DNA from: a virus
Direction: 5' to 3' (one strand)
Length of the DNA: 50,355 nucleotides
Virus record (IMG/VR): IMGVR_UViG_3300017963_000345
Location: 1-50,355 of that record
Within the stretch, counting starts at the first letter, position 1. Each line of letters starts with the position of its first letter. This document shows positions 39,920 to 47,616 of the stretch, one piece after another. The notes under the pieces are model-generated. The model was not told where the DNA came from. It saw only the letters and a program-made list of their open reading frames with translations, and searched no databases. The position numbers and the translations under genes were made by a program.

Positions 39920-41092
39920 ATGTCTGAATTCATTCGTGGGACTCAGGCAACCTTCACAGCCAACTTTTTTGACTATGACGGTTCTCCGATGGTCCCGGCT
40001 GATACAGAAAATTGGCCTGCCGTTACGATAACAGATCCTGACGACACCGTTATCGCGACCGGTGTAGGTACTCGTATTGACGATGGCAAGTATCAGTTCA
40101 TCTGGTTTGTGCCTACGTCGGCTTCGCTTACATCCGACGGGCAGACCTGGAGTATTGATTGGAGCTTTGTTACTACCAACGGGCATACCAGAACTTCAGC
40201 TGAGAAGTTTACCATCGTTGATAGAATCGAAGCCACACCAGAAGAGCGTAGTCATACCTACCTGACTAGTGACGGCGGAACCATCAGGGCGTTGATTCGA
40301 TGCGAACGGCAACTCGAAGAAGTGCAGCTCGAGATCAAAACTGCTACCGGTAGTACACTGCAGACCATTCCTGGCAAGGCTACCAACGATACTGAAAGCT
40401 CCGCCTGTAATCCCAATCGGCTCATCAGCGAGGTAGCTCAGGGCGGCGAGTATCTGTACTACTACGACGTAGGTCCCCTAACAGCAGGTGAGTACCAATT
40501 CCACTGGAACACGTTGGAGTCGGTAGTTTCGGAGAGGAACCTGATCGTACAGATCGCTAGAGCAGCCCCAGCGCTGTTCTGGCACTACAACGCTGAGCTT
40601 CGTACGTTGATCGATAAGCTGCAGAAGAGCCAGGATATCGTTCAGGCGTACACTGATGCTGATGTCTACAGTTACGTCAAGGGCGGTCTGGACATCCTGA
40701 ATTTCTTTAACCCGCCTACCGATTTTGTGTTGTCCGATATCCCCTTGACAGGTTCCAGGGGCCTCAGGACAGCGCTGATTTACACGTCGGCTATTCACGC
40801 CATTAACGCACAGCAAATTTTAGAGGTCGAGCTGTCGTTTGATCATTCAGGTCAGACAGTAACACTCGGCTACAATCACGACTATTCGGGCGTATTGAGC
40901 AGCCTACAGGCAGTGCTAGAAAGATTTGCAGAAGCCAAGATGCACATCTTCCGTAAAGCCCAGGGAGCTGCTTTCTCGGGCGCCCGAATCAAGAACTATA
41001 GGTGGACCAACAGAGTATTCCGACTGGACAGCTCGCTGAGAGGCATAGTACCGCCGGGTGGCGCTGCTTTGTGGCGCAACCTAGGCATCTGA
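39920..41092 (+). CDS. Structural protein with tandem Ig-like domains (390 aa)
   Basis: The start is set at 39920 (MSEFIRGTQATFTANF) because AGAGG lies seven bases ahead. Residues about 1-100 and 110-220 each follow an Ig-like plan (FTANFFDYDGSPM, TITDPDDTVIATG, GKYQFIWFVP; then GEYQFHWNTLES), typical of domains decorating phage virions. The C-terminal half is alpha/beta with Leu-rich helices. It opens the rightward late block (39.9-42.9 kb). Likely a tail or head-tail structural protein; the exact role is unknown. Confidence 0.65.
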   Translation: MSEFIRGTQATFTANFFDYDGSPMVPADTENWPAVTITDPDDTVIATGVGTRIDDGKYQFIWFVPTSASLTSDGQTWSIDWSFVTTNGHTRTSAEKFTIVDRIEATPEERSHTYLTSDGGTIRALIRCERQLEEVQLEIKTATGSTLQTIPGKATNDTESSACNPNRLISEVAQGGEYLYYYDVGPLTAGEYQFHWNTLESVVSERNLIVQIARAAPALFWHYNAELRTLIDKLQKSQDIVQAYTDADVYSYVKGGLDILNFFNPPTDFVLSDIPLTGSRGLRTALIYTSAIHAINAQQILEVELSFDHSGQTVTLGYNHDYSGVLSSLQAVLERFAEAKMHIFRKAQGAAFSGARIKNYRWTNRVFRLDSSLRGIVPPGGAALWRNLGI

Positions 41093-41116
41093 CAACCGTA
41101 GAAGGAGAAGCAGCAC

Positions 41117-41896
41117 ATGAATGGACTAGATTTGCAGGAACTGATTAGACAGAACAAACCGATTTACGTGATGAACAAGACCGGTCGCTATTTGAACGAG
41201 CCAGGACCTTACGTGCTGGAGATCAAAGACAGTGGAAACAAAAGAGCAGCACAGGTAATCATTCCTGCGACCAAGTATCCTTTCCTGGTGTCTGCCCACG
41301 TTCCAGCCAAATTGCTGGCAGATTCAACCGAGTTTTATAGCGCACTATCGAAAGGCATTCTGGAGCTGGTTGATCCTGACAAGGCTCGTGAGGTCATGCA
41401 GTCGCCAGTAGCGCAAAAGGTGCAGGAGAATGCTCTTCGTAAATTCCAGCCCGTTAAACGTGACAACCGGAACATCCCGCCCGAATTGCTAGGCACTGGC
41501 GATCGACCAGATCATCGTCCTCCTGGCGCCGATCGTGGTATCTCTGGTTTGCCTCAAGAGCAAAGCATGCCGTTGGTAGTAGCGGAGACCAAAGGCGAAG
41601 AGGCGGACCCGGATTCAGACGTCAGCCCACGTATTCTACAGTTGGTGATGGACCTGCAGTCTGATAAGGATCTCTACGAAGAGAAATTCCTAGACCTCGA
41701 TGGAATGGAGAACCTCACGGCACTTGACTACGGCTACCTGCTGAGCAACTGTCGAGACTTCCCCAAAATCGTACAGCTGGCGAAAACAGCACTATCCGAC
41801 TTGGTAGGCGAAGATGGTGTTGAGGAAATCGAAGCCGAGCAGGAGATCGAAGAAGCAGCTCCCAAGTCACGCAAAAGACGTAAGCGCCGTAAATAG
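41117..41896 (+). CDS. Structural-block protein with basic tail (259 aa)
   Basis: A beta-rich first 90 residues (YVLEIKDSGNKRAAQVIIPA), a Pro/Arg-rich linker (residues 110-150), a helical acidic part, and a C-terminal RKRRKRRK. AAGGAGAAG precedes the ATG. It lies between two virion-type genes, so it may be a tail-assembly or tube-associated protein. The basic end could bind DNA or the acidic partner. No family recognised. Confidence 0.6.
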   Translation: MNGLDLQELIRQNKPIYVMNKTGRYLNEPGPYVLEIKDSGNKRAAQVIIPATKYPFLVSAHVPAKLLADSTEFYSALSKGILELVDPDKAREVMQSPVAQKVQENALRKFQPVKRDNRNIPPELLGTGDRPDHRPPGADRGISGLPQEQSMPLVVAETKGEEADPDSDVSPRILQLVMDLQSDKDLYEEKFLDLDGMENLTALDYGYLLSNCRDFPKIVQLAKTALSDLVGEDGVEEIEAEQEIEEAAPKSRKRRKRRK

Positions 41897-41931
41897 CGCT
41901 TACTTCCCCTCCCACCTAAAGGACACCTTCC

Positions 41932-42912
41932 TTGCCTGAAGTCAAAAACGTATACACGAACAAAGTCAACCGGGGATCTCCTTACCAGAGAACTCAGACG
42001 TCGCTGGAACAGCTAATAGCTAAAGCTCATGCCGCTCTGGAGAAAAACAAATTGGACGTGTTGGGTAAGCCTAGGCTTATCCGTCACGCTCGCGACTCAA
42101 TGGTAGTGACTACCACCGCTTGGAACAGGTACAGCCCAGAGAATGGCATCTTTCTTTATGCCAATCCTTCGGACATGCGCTGGTCTATGCCGCGCCGTGG
42201 AACCAACATCAAAACAGCAGCCGGCACCGTACGTAACGTTTGGAGAAACCGCTATCGTGGTACCTACTACGACGAGGGTACCGTAGGGATCACGTTCCAG
42301 TCGGGCAACATCATGCCTGCGATGGGCTACCAGGACAATATCGAATTGAGTACGGCTGATCGCGTCGCGCAGGCGGTAGCTGCTCCTAGGGTACCTCCAG
42401 GGTTATTGAACTTCTACAAATTCATCGAGCTACTGGACCAGCCGATGTTGCTTGGTCCGGCAGGCAACCGTCATGTATTGATTCATCACAGTCGAGTGTT
42501 TCCAAATTTGTACATGGAAGGTTACTTCTTAGAGGACAGTTTCAACTTCTCTGAGGTGTCGACTGACGGCAACCGTCTGCAGTGGGAAGCAACGTTCCAG
42601 ATTTATCGTACTGAGCCTCCCTTGTACGGCAGCAGAGCCGCTAATGGTTTAATACAAACCTATCAAGGTTGGATCAGTAACTCGGCACAGGATGAACAGA
42701 TTGGTTGGGAGAACTTAACTCAGTATCTGTACGTTGATGGCGTTAGCGACCTCCCAGGAACGTTCCCTGCAGGCAATCCCAAGCAAGGCCCTACTTCAGC
42801 CAAACAACCCACCACGGTTGCGTCGCTGTCGGACAAACAGAAAACACTGGTAGATCAAGCGGTCAACAAAGTCAAAAACGATCGTTCGATAGCTCCGCTG
42901 TTCGGGTTTTAG
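41932..42912 (+). CDS. Probable tail/baseplate structural protein (326 aa)
   Basis: Starts at TTG with AAAGGA eight bases ahead. The central part contains RRGTNIKTAAGTVRNVWRN, then GTVGITFQSGNIMP and NFYKFIELLDQP, FPNLYMEGYFL, FNFSEVSTDGNRLQWEATFQIYRTEPP: strand-rich, with a charge pattern often seen in tail-tube or baseplate-adaptor proteins of myophages. The C-terminus is helical and basic. It ends the rightward block, its stop overlapping the end of QV-repeat copy C on the other strand. The family is not certain. Confidence 0.65.
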   Translation: MPEVKNVYTNKVNRGSPYQRTQTSLEQLIAKAHAALEKNKLDVLGKPRLIRHARDSMVVTTTAWNRYSPENGIFLYANPSDMRWSMPRRGTNIKTAAGTVRNVWRNRYRGTYYDEGTVGITFQSGNIMPAMGYQDNIELSTADRVAQAVAAPRVPPGLLNFYKFIELLDQPMLLGPAGNRHVLIHHSRVFPNLYMEGYFLEDSFNFSEVSTDGNRLQWEATFQIYRTEPPLYGSRAANGLIQTYQGWISNSAQDEQIGWENLTQYLYVDGVSDLPGTFPAGNPKQGPTSAKQPTTVASLSDKQKTLVDQAVNKVKNDRSIAPLFGF

Positions 42913-43100
42913 TCACGAACCTGCCTCCGTAGCTGCCCCCGGACTTGCCAATCGACTTGCCCCAGGACTTGCCCCTCGACTTGCTCCCAGACTTGCCCTT
43001 GGACTTGCCCATCGACTTGCCCCAGGACTTGCCCCAGGACTTGCCTCTCGACTTGCCAGTGGACTTGCCAGTGGACTTGCTTCTTTACCCAGTTGGTCAT
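42909..43100 (-). CDS. QV-tetrapeptide-repeat protein, copy C (63 aa)
   Basis: Sixty-three residues: MTNWVKKQV followed by about 14 four-residue units ending in Q-V or a close variant (HWQV, ERQV, LGQV, DGQV, QGQV, WEQV, EGQV, DWQV, RGQL, RRQV) and a final RD. It is a paralogue of the gene at 17452-17622. The DNA repeats every 12 bases with CAAGTC nearly fixed. No ribosome site precedes the ATG; instead a TTGACA/TATCTT promoter ends six bases before it, so the RNA should begin at or next to the ATG and be leaderless. Product role unknown. Confidence 0.8.
   Translation of the reverse strand: MTNWVKKQVHWQVHWQVERQVLGQVLGQVDGQVQGQVWEQVEGQVLGQVDWQVRGQLRRQVRD
42930..43080 (-). repeat. 12-bp tandem repeat, CAAGTC plus six variable bases
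   Basis: Copy C of the QV family at DNA level: Gln is CAA and Val is GTC in nearly every unit, while the other two codons vary (often ending in GG). Such fixed synonymous choice suggests recent unit duplication or selection on the DNA or RNA as well as on the protein. Confidence 0.7.
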
Positions 43101-43106
43101 ATAAGG

Positions 43107-43135
43107 AAGATATCACGAAGGTGGGTGGTTGTCAA
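43107..43135 (-). promoter_or_regulatory. Sigma70-like promoter for QV copy C
   Basis: TTGACA (43135-43130), a 17-base spacer and TATCTT (43112-43107). The usual start point seven bases downstream is 43100, the A of the ATG, which implies a leaderless mRNA. Confidence 0.6.
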
Positions 43136-43137
43136 CA

Positions 43138-44118
43138 TTACCGCGGGCTGCTTGCGTTGGCGGCTCCCGCCACCTGACCAGCCAGCCGAAGGCCCTGTAG
43201 CTTCGCGGCTTCATCAGAGGAGATCTCGCTCTGCGCGACGGGACGCTGCACGGCAAAGCGAGCTACGCGGATCGGCGCTGCATTGATTTGCTGCTTTGCT
43301 TCCTCAAGCTTGTCCGCAGCCGCCATCACTTCCGCGTTGAGACGAGTAAACCGCCGAGTACGCTCTCGGATGTCGTCGGTGAGTGCCTGAGTAGACAGCT
43401 GCTGCAGACGCTCCTGCAGCTGCTCTGGCGTCACTTCCTCGCCCAGCTCCTTGTTGATTTTGGTGCGAATCCGATCCATACGAGTCTCGGCTTTCGAGAT
43501 CGCGTTGGCACGCTTCTTCGCCGCTTTGACGGCCAGCTCCATTTTGGTTGCTACGCGCTCAGGCAGAATGTCGGCGAATCCGTTCATCCGCTTGACGATG
43601 TCTCGGATGGTACCAGGATCGGCCGACTGATAAGCACGCTCCAGCTCTTCGAGCCCGTCCCGCAGCTCGTCCAGTACCGCCTCCAGCTCCTGCACGTTAT
43701 CTCCGGTGATGCGAAACACCATACAAGAGAAGTCCACCCGTACCGTCTCAACAGCGTTGTTGAAGGCACGGAAGATGTCGCGCCACTCGTCCCGATACTG
43801 CTGAACCTGATCCCGCTTATCCGCCGCCACCACGATTCCAACCGGCGTGTGCCTACCTAGCTTGGTCGCATCGCGTTTGCAGCGGCTCTGCAGGCTCGCG
43901 GCCTCGTTGAACTCCTCCTCGTTGTCGATGATCTTCTTGGTAGTCCATTTGGTGCGGACTTCGCCATCCTTGGTCGCATCGAGCTTCTCTTCATCCTCAC
44001 GCGTGTAGTGCTGCCCGCCAGAACGACTGACGTTGACCGCCACCAGCAGGCAGGGACGGAGGTCCATACAATCGAGGCCTTGGCGGTTGGGCTGGATGGT
44101 TTCGTTGGTGTCGGTCAT
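43138..44118 (-). CDS. Coiled-coil protein paired with the AAA+ ATPase region (326 aa)
   Basis: A 326-aa charged protein. The first 130 residues are mixed (LRPCLLVAVNVSRSGG, WTTKKIIDNEEEF, FRAFNNAVETVRVDFSCMVF); residues 135-285 are a long run of helices with coiled-coil character (VQELEAVLDELRDGLEELER, AVKAAKKRANAISKAETRMD). The tail is Ala-rich. It follows its own promoter at 44163-44190 and lies just downstream of the AAA+ operon. I do not recognise a family with confidence; a partner or substrate adaptor of the ATPase is a guess from proximity. Confidence 0.7.
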   Translation of the reverse strand: MTDTNETIQPNRQGLDCMDLRPCLLVAVNVSRSGGQHYTREDEEKLDATKDGEVRTKWTTKKIIDNEEEFNEAASLQSRCKRDATKLGRHTPVGIVVAADKRDQVQQYRDEWRDIFRAFNNAVETVRVDFSCMVFRITGDNVQELEAVLDELRDGLEELERAYQSADPGTIRDIVKRMNGFADILPERVATKMELAVKAAKKRANAISKAETRMDRIRTKINKELGEEVTPEQLQERLQQLSTQALTDDIRERTRRFTRLNAEVMAAADKLEEAKQQINAAPIRVARFAVQRPVAQSEISSDEAAKLQGLRLAGQVAGAANASSPR

Positions 44119-44162
44119 TGGGCTCTCCTTGGTTCCGATGGAACTCGTTTGGTTCTTATGAT

Positions 44163-44190
44163 TCTATAGCTGGTGTATGGATGTTGTCAA
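44163..44190 (-). promoter_or_regulatory. Sigma70-like promoter for the 326-aa coiled-coil gene
   Basis: TTGACA (44190-44185), a 16-base spacer and TATAGA (44168-44163; 17 bases would give ATAGAA). It points at the ATG at 44118, leaving a leader of about 38 bases with AAGGAGAG before the start. Confidence 0.6.
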
Positions 44191-44205
44191 CACAAAATGA
44201 CGGTA

Positions 44206-44403
44206 CTATTCGGCGTCTCGTTCTTCCGGACAGTAAGCTACGCTGAATGCAGCCAGCCGCTCTACGATCGGGTTGCAGTTGCAGCCGTCGGTGCACTCTT
44301 GGCCAGGATGACACAACCACCGGTGAATCTGACTGTCGTCAGCGCCGCCATTCAGAAGTGTTTCGATTTGCTGCTGAAGGTTTGGTTTACTCATGTCGAT
44401 CAT
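44206..44403 (-). CDS. Small Cys-rich protein (65 aa)
   Basis: A 65-aa protein starting MIDMSKPNLQQQ, or 62 aa from the second ATG at 44394. It has a helical first half and then CHPGQECTDGCNC, a His/Cys cluster like the repeated H...CxC motifs of the 351-aa protein at 46561-47616. It is the last gene of the AAA+ operon. Metal binding is inferred. No family recognised. Confidence 0.65.
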   Translation of the reverse strand: MIDMSKPNLQQQIETLLNGGADDSQIHRWLCHPGQECTDGCNCNPIVERLAAFSVAYCPEERDAE

Positions 44404-44409
44404 CTTTGG

Positions 44410-44670
44410 TTAGCAGTAGCCCCAGCCGCGAACCCACCGACGCCAGGGGTGTTGTTGCTCGTCGATTGGGTTGCCGTCGGGATCGTGGGAGAAATCGCCC
44501 TCAAGCTGCTCAGCTCGCAGGTTGTGTTGTTGAAGCAAACTGAGACGTTGCTCGGGTGGCATACAGCCAGCATCCGCCACAACGTAGCAGCCGAACGCTC
44601 GGATGAGGTCAGCCGCTTCGTAGCGGTCCTTGGCTCGTGCGATTCTATCGAGGTAGTTGAGTCGGCTCAT
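44410..44670 (-). CDS. Small protein of the AAA+ operon (86 aa)
   Basis: Eighty-six residues from the ATG at 44670 (MSRLNYLDRIARAKD), chosen because AAAGGAGACC sits just upstream; the frame is open further but runs into the ATPase gene. N-terminal helices are followed by CYVVADAGCMPPEQ and a Trp-rich end (WRRWVRGWGYC). No family recognised. Confidence 0.65.
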   Translation of the reverse strand: MSRLNYLDRIARAKDRYEAADLIRAFGCYVVADAGCMPPEQRLSLLQQHNLRAEQLEGDFSHDPDGNPIDEQQHPWRRWVRGWGYC

Positions 44671-44693
44671 GGTGGTCTCCTTTATTTCTCCTT

Positions 44694-46271
44694 TTATTTG
44701 AGGCTGCCGAGGCGGCGAACCACAGACGCCTTGGTGGCTTGGACGGCTGCCTCGGGATCGTTGGCTTGCTGAGCAGCATCGCGCCACCGTGCCAGATTAT
44801 CGTCCACCTGGAAGGTGTCATCCACCTTCGTAACCTTAGCCAGCTCGCTGACGATGTCCTCTGTCGCCATCTCACGGTTCTCCGCCATGGCGGTGAGAGC
44901 GGCTTCCTCGAAGCAAGCTTCGATCTCGGCGCCAGAGCACTTGGAGCTGGCCGCTACGATAGCGGCGTGGTCGAGGGTGCCTGACTTCGGGTATCGGTCT
45001 GCGAACACCTGCACAATGGATTCACGCTCGTTCTCGGTCGGGAGGTCAAACCAAAAGCTTCCGTCGAAACGACCAGCGCGCATAAACTCACTGGGGAGCG
45101 CGTTCATTCTGTTTCCCGCTCCGTAGACAAACACCTGCGCCGTCTTCTCTTGCATCCAGGTCAGAAACGTACCCAGGGACCGAGTGCCTACGCCGCCGTC
45201 AGTCTCGCCGCTGGTCTGCTCGAACTGCTTGTCGATCTCATCGATGTGTAGCACGCAAGGGCTGAGGGCCTCCGCGACCTGCAATGCTGCCTGCAGCTGA
45301 CTCTCTGTGTCACCGACGTATTTCCCGCGGATAGAGGCCATGTCGAAGCGAAGCAGTACCATGCCCCACTCGGCAGCCAGCGCTTTGGCGAAGTGGCTCT
45401 TAGAGCAGCCAGGCTTACCTCCGGCCAGCAGCCCTTTAGGCGCGCGGGTGCCATACTCGCGCTGTTTGCGCTCATCGAAACCAATCTGCCGTTTGCGCGC
45501 CCACTGCTTGATGGGATTCAGACCGCCCACACTATCGAAACTAAAGCCGGTGGTGTCGACGTAGGTGAGGCCCTTAGCCGAGACCATCTCTTTTTTATAC
45601 TGCATGAGCACCGAGGGATCCACCTCCCCGGTTCGCACGATCGACTCGCTGATGGCGTTGGACGCCTGGTAGGCTGGCAACCCCGCCAAGCTGTTGAGGA
45701 TCCGGTCACGGCTCTGCCGTGCTTTCTCCACTGCGCCTTCAAAGCCATCTGGCAGCTGCTGAAGGATCTGGTCCAAGATGTCGTCGCCCATCTCTTCCCG
45801 ATCCGGCAGCTCCATCTGCATTCGCTGCAGCGGCACATCCAGCTGCGGCGTTTCGGCGTCACACAGCACCAGCTGCACCAAACCCTCGTCGGCACGGTTT
45901 TTCATCTGCTCGGTGATGTCTTTGAGGAGCCGCGCCGCGATGGGCAGCGTCGGCAAGCGGTTGACCAACGTCAGCAGGTCGTACGTCAGCACAACCGAAG
46001 GGCCGCGGTTCCAGTCTTTGACCTCCCGCAGCAAACCATTGACCGGATCGACAATAGACGCCAGCCGCTGCCGTTCGGTGTCGTCCAGCTTGATATCGTC
46101 CGAGACCGGAACCAAGCCGTCAGTCTGCGTCCAACGGTAACAGCTGTAACCTTGGCTGATGGCGGTCTGATGGCACTTGGTCTCGAGGCGGTACTCGTCC
46201 TCTTCTACGATGTGCACGACACCTGAGCGGCTGGCCATTTTGGCGGCGAGTTCTTTGGAGAAGTTGGTCAT
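44694..46271 (-). CDS. Ycf46-like AAA+ ATPase with altered Walker A (525 aa)
   Basis: The C-terminal half matches the Ycf46 group of AAA+ proteins: FDSVGGLNPIKQWARKR, then the P-loop GKPGCSKS (about residue 290), LRFDMASIRGKYVGDTESQ, Walker B CVLHIDEIDK (about 342), the SRH with MRAGRFDGSF (about 398), and a small C-terminal lid. The P-loop has Ser where the invariant Gly of GK-S/T is expected. The N-terminal 230 residues are helical, as in Ycf46. These proteins are poorly understood; in cyanobacteria Ycf46 has been linked to photosynthesis control. A phage copy could remodel a host or phage complex. A good ribosome site and the promoter at 46304-46332 precede it. Confidence 0.8.
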   Translation of the reverse strand: MTNFSKELAAKMASRSGVVHIVEEDEYRLETKCHQTAISQGYSCYRWTQTDGLVPVSDDIKLDDTERQRLASIVDPVNGLLREVKDWNRGPSVVLTYDLLTLVNRLPTLPIAARLLKDITEQMKNRADEGLVQLVLCDAETPQLDVPLQRMQMELPDREEMGDDILDQILQQLPDGFEGAVEKARQSRDRILNSLAGLPAYQASNAISESIVRTGEVDPSVLMQYKKEMVSAKGLTYVDTTGFSFDSVGGLNPIKQWARKRQIGFDERKQREYGTRAPKGLLAGGKPGCSKSHFAKALAAEWGMVLLRFDMASIRGKYVGDTESQLQAALQVAEALSPCVLHIDEIDKQFEQTSGETDGGVGTRSLGTFLTWMQEKTAQVFVYGAGNRMNALPSEFMRAGRFDGSFWFDLPTENERESIVQVFADRYPKSGTLDHAAIVAASSKCSGAEIEACFEEAALTAMAENREMATEDIVSELAKVTKVDDTFQVDDNLARWRDAAQQANDPEAAVQATKASVVRRLGSLK

Positions 46272-46303
46272 GGTGTGCTCCGTTGGTTTGTTGCTCTCCT
46301 GGT

Positions 46304-46332
46304 TTTGTAGCAGCGGAGCTTGACAGTGTCAA
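46304..46332 (-). promoter_or_regulatory. Sigma70-like promoter for the AAA+ operon
   Basis: TTGACA (46332-46327), a 17-base spacer and TACAAA (46309-46304, 4 of 6 to TATAAT). It lies in the gap after the 67-aa gene and points at the ATPase. Confidence 0.6.
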
Positions 46333-46360
46333 TACTAAAACAACGTAGGCGGGTTTTATG

Positions 46361-46564
46361 CTATGCGGTGTACTCCGTTCCTGGTCTCAGCACCATAACC
46401 TCAACCGCGTAGTCTGAAGGCAGCTCCACTACGGTAAAAACCAGTTTGGTGCCGTTGTCCAGCTCGACTGATCTAACGTCGTAAATGGTATCTCCGTAGT
46501 CGGTTTGCGTGCGTACCTGATTCACCTTGACGATCTTTCGTCCTATGATGTCGCGAGTTTTCAT
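46361..46564 (-). CDS. Small beta-rich protein (67 aa)
   Basis: Sixty-seven residues with alternating strand-like stretches (DIIGRKIVKVNQVRT, IYDVRSVELDNGTKLVFTVVEL, AVEVMVLRPG), perhaps a small barrel. It is coupled to the 351-aa gene by ATGA and is the last gene of the long right-end operon. No family recognised. Confidence 0.65.
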   Translation of the reverse strand: MKTRDIIGRKIVKVNQVRTQTDYGDTIYDVRSVELDNGTKLVFTVVELPSDYAVEVMVLRPGTEYTA

Positions 46565-47616
46565 TTTAGCGATTGTGCCAGCACGGTGACCTCAGAAGTC
46601 AACTCACACAGACGTTTGTGCAGACCATCCAGGACGTGAAAGTCTGTACCATTAGCCCGGTTTCTGGCTTTCAGAAGAGTCTCTTTTTGGTAGTACAGCT
46701 GAATCGCTGCTTTTGACACGTACTCCGCTACGGTGCCTTGACCGCAGTTGAGGCGATCTCGGTAATTTTCGCAAACGGTGCAGTCGCACCCCCGTACGGG
46801 TGCCCGGTCGGCGTCGTGGTTGTGTGGCTCCTGTTTAGGTTTAGCCCAACCTTCGATGTGGACATAACCCCACAACTCACGGTTAGGGCCGCCAGGACGT
46901 CTACTTTTACCGTTCAGGTCGTCTTTGAGCGTCTGCTCGATTGCAGCTAGCTTGCGTAGTACTTCACCATACAAGTCGGGTTGACTTTCCCGTTCTTTCC
47001 CGCAAAGGAAGCAATTGCAGCCATCTACCGGGGTGTGCGGACTGCCGTTAGGGCGGAAATTGCAAATAGTTGGTTTGTCCGGCTTACACAAATGGCAGTC
47101 ACACCCATCGAATACGCGATGCGGAATATCCTGAGGAACTCCTTTGGGGTGCTGATAGCCGTGTGGTCGGCCAGACCGATCCTTCAGGTTACTGGTTTCT
47201 AACCGCAGCTCCTGTATTTTGGTTTTCAGGTCAGAGATATCTTTGATCGCCAACACGTGACCACTACACATGGCCTCAAAGTGGTGATCGTCCAGTCTCT
47301 TCTCCGTTTTAATCAGTCTGTTGTGCAGTCGCGTAACTTCTCGGCGCAGTCCCGCGAAGGTATCGGGCGGGGAGTACGAAGGATCACCCCCAAACAAAGG
47401 CTTGAAGTCGACGGGGCCCGTACACTTCAGCTCACGTTGTACCTGCTTCAGTTTTTTACGGCCCTCCAGAACTGAGCCCCAACTGATGCAGTCATCACAG
47501 CGACAACCAATTGGGTGCTCCTCCAGCTGTTGCTGTTTACGCTCCTTCTCTTCGTTCGTTTGGTGTGCTTTGCAGGCAAAGCAGCTGCAGTTGTTTTTGT
47601 GCCCAGGCGGAATCAT
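46561..47616 (-). CDS. Protein with five H...CxCxxC metal-site repeats (351 aa)
   Basis: Five copies of a motif His, three to ten residues, Cys-x-Cys-x2-Cys: C10/12/15 (HKNNCSCFAC), C38/40/43 (HPIGCRCDDC), C172/174/177 (VFDGCDCHLC), C200/202/205 (HTPVDGCNCFLC), C277/279/282 (APVRGCDCTVC). Each can form a CCCH-type zinc site or ligate a cluster. Between them are coiled-coil helices (about residues 90-145). It is ATGA-coupled to both neighbours. I do not know a family with this five-fold pattern. RNA binding or a metal-dependent scaffold are the main guesses. Confidence 0.75.
   Translation of the reverse strand: MIPPGHKNNCSCFACKAHQTNEEKERKQQQLEEHPIGCRCDDCISWGSVLEGRKKLKQVQRELKCTGPVDFKPLFGGDPSYSPPDTFAGLRREVTRLHNRLIKTEKRLDDHHFEAMCSGHVLAIKDISDLKTKIQELRLETSNLKDRSGRPHGYQHPKGVPQDIPHRVFDGCDCHLCKPDKPTICNFRPNGSPHTPVDGCNCFLCGKERESQPDLYGEVLRKLAAIEQTLKDDLNGKSRRPGGPNRELWGYVHIEGWAKPKQEPHNHDADRAPVRGCDCTVCENYRDRLNCGQGTVAEYVSKAAIQLYYQKETLLKARNRANGTDFHVLDGLHKRLCELTSEVTVLAQSLK

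Noticed and set aside
42930-43080. Regular spacing that could suggest a CRISPR array.
   Set aside because: The period is 12 bp, the repeat is coding, and there are no 25-40 bp repeat and spacer units or cas genes.
42913-43116. Alternate frames across QV copy C, encoding ASP-type or DLP-type repeats on either strand.
   Set aside because: These are shadows of the 12-bp DNA repeat. Only the MTNWVKKQV frame matches the start and repeat of the other copies.
43288-43860. A plus-strand frame of 190 codons.
   Set aside because: Antisense to the 326-aa coiled-coil gene, with no supporting start signal.
45393-46226. A long plus-strand frame of 277 codons.
   Set aside because: It is antisense to the well-supported AAA+ ATPase and has no ribosome site or domain; a frame shadow.
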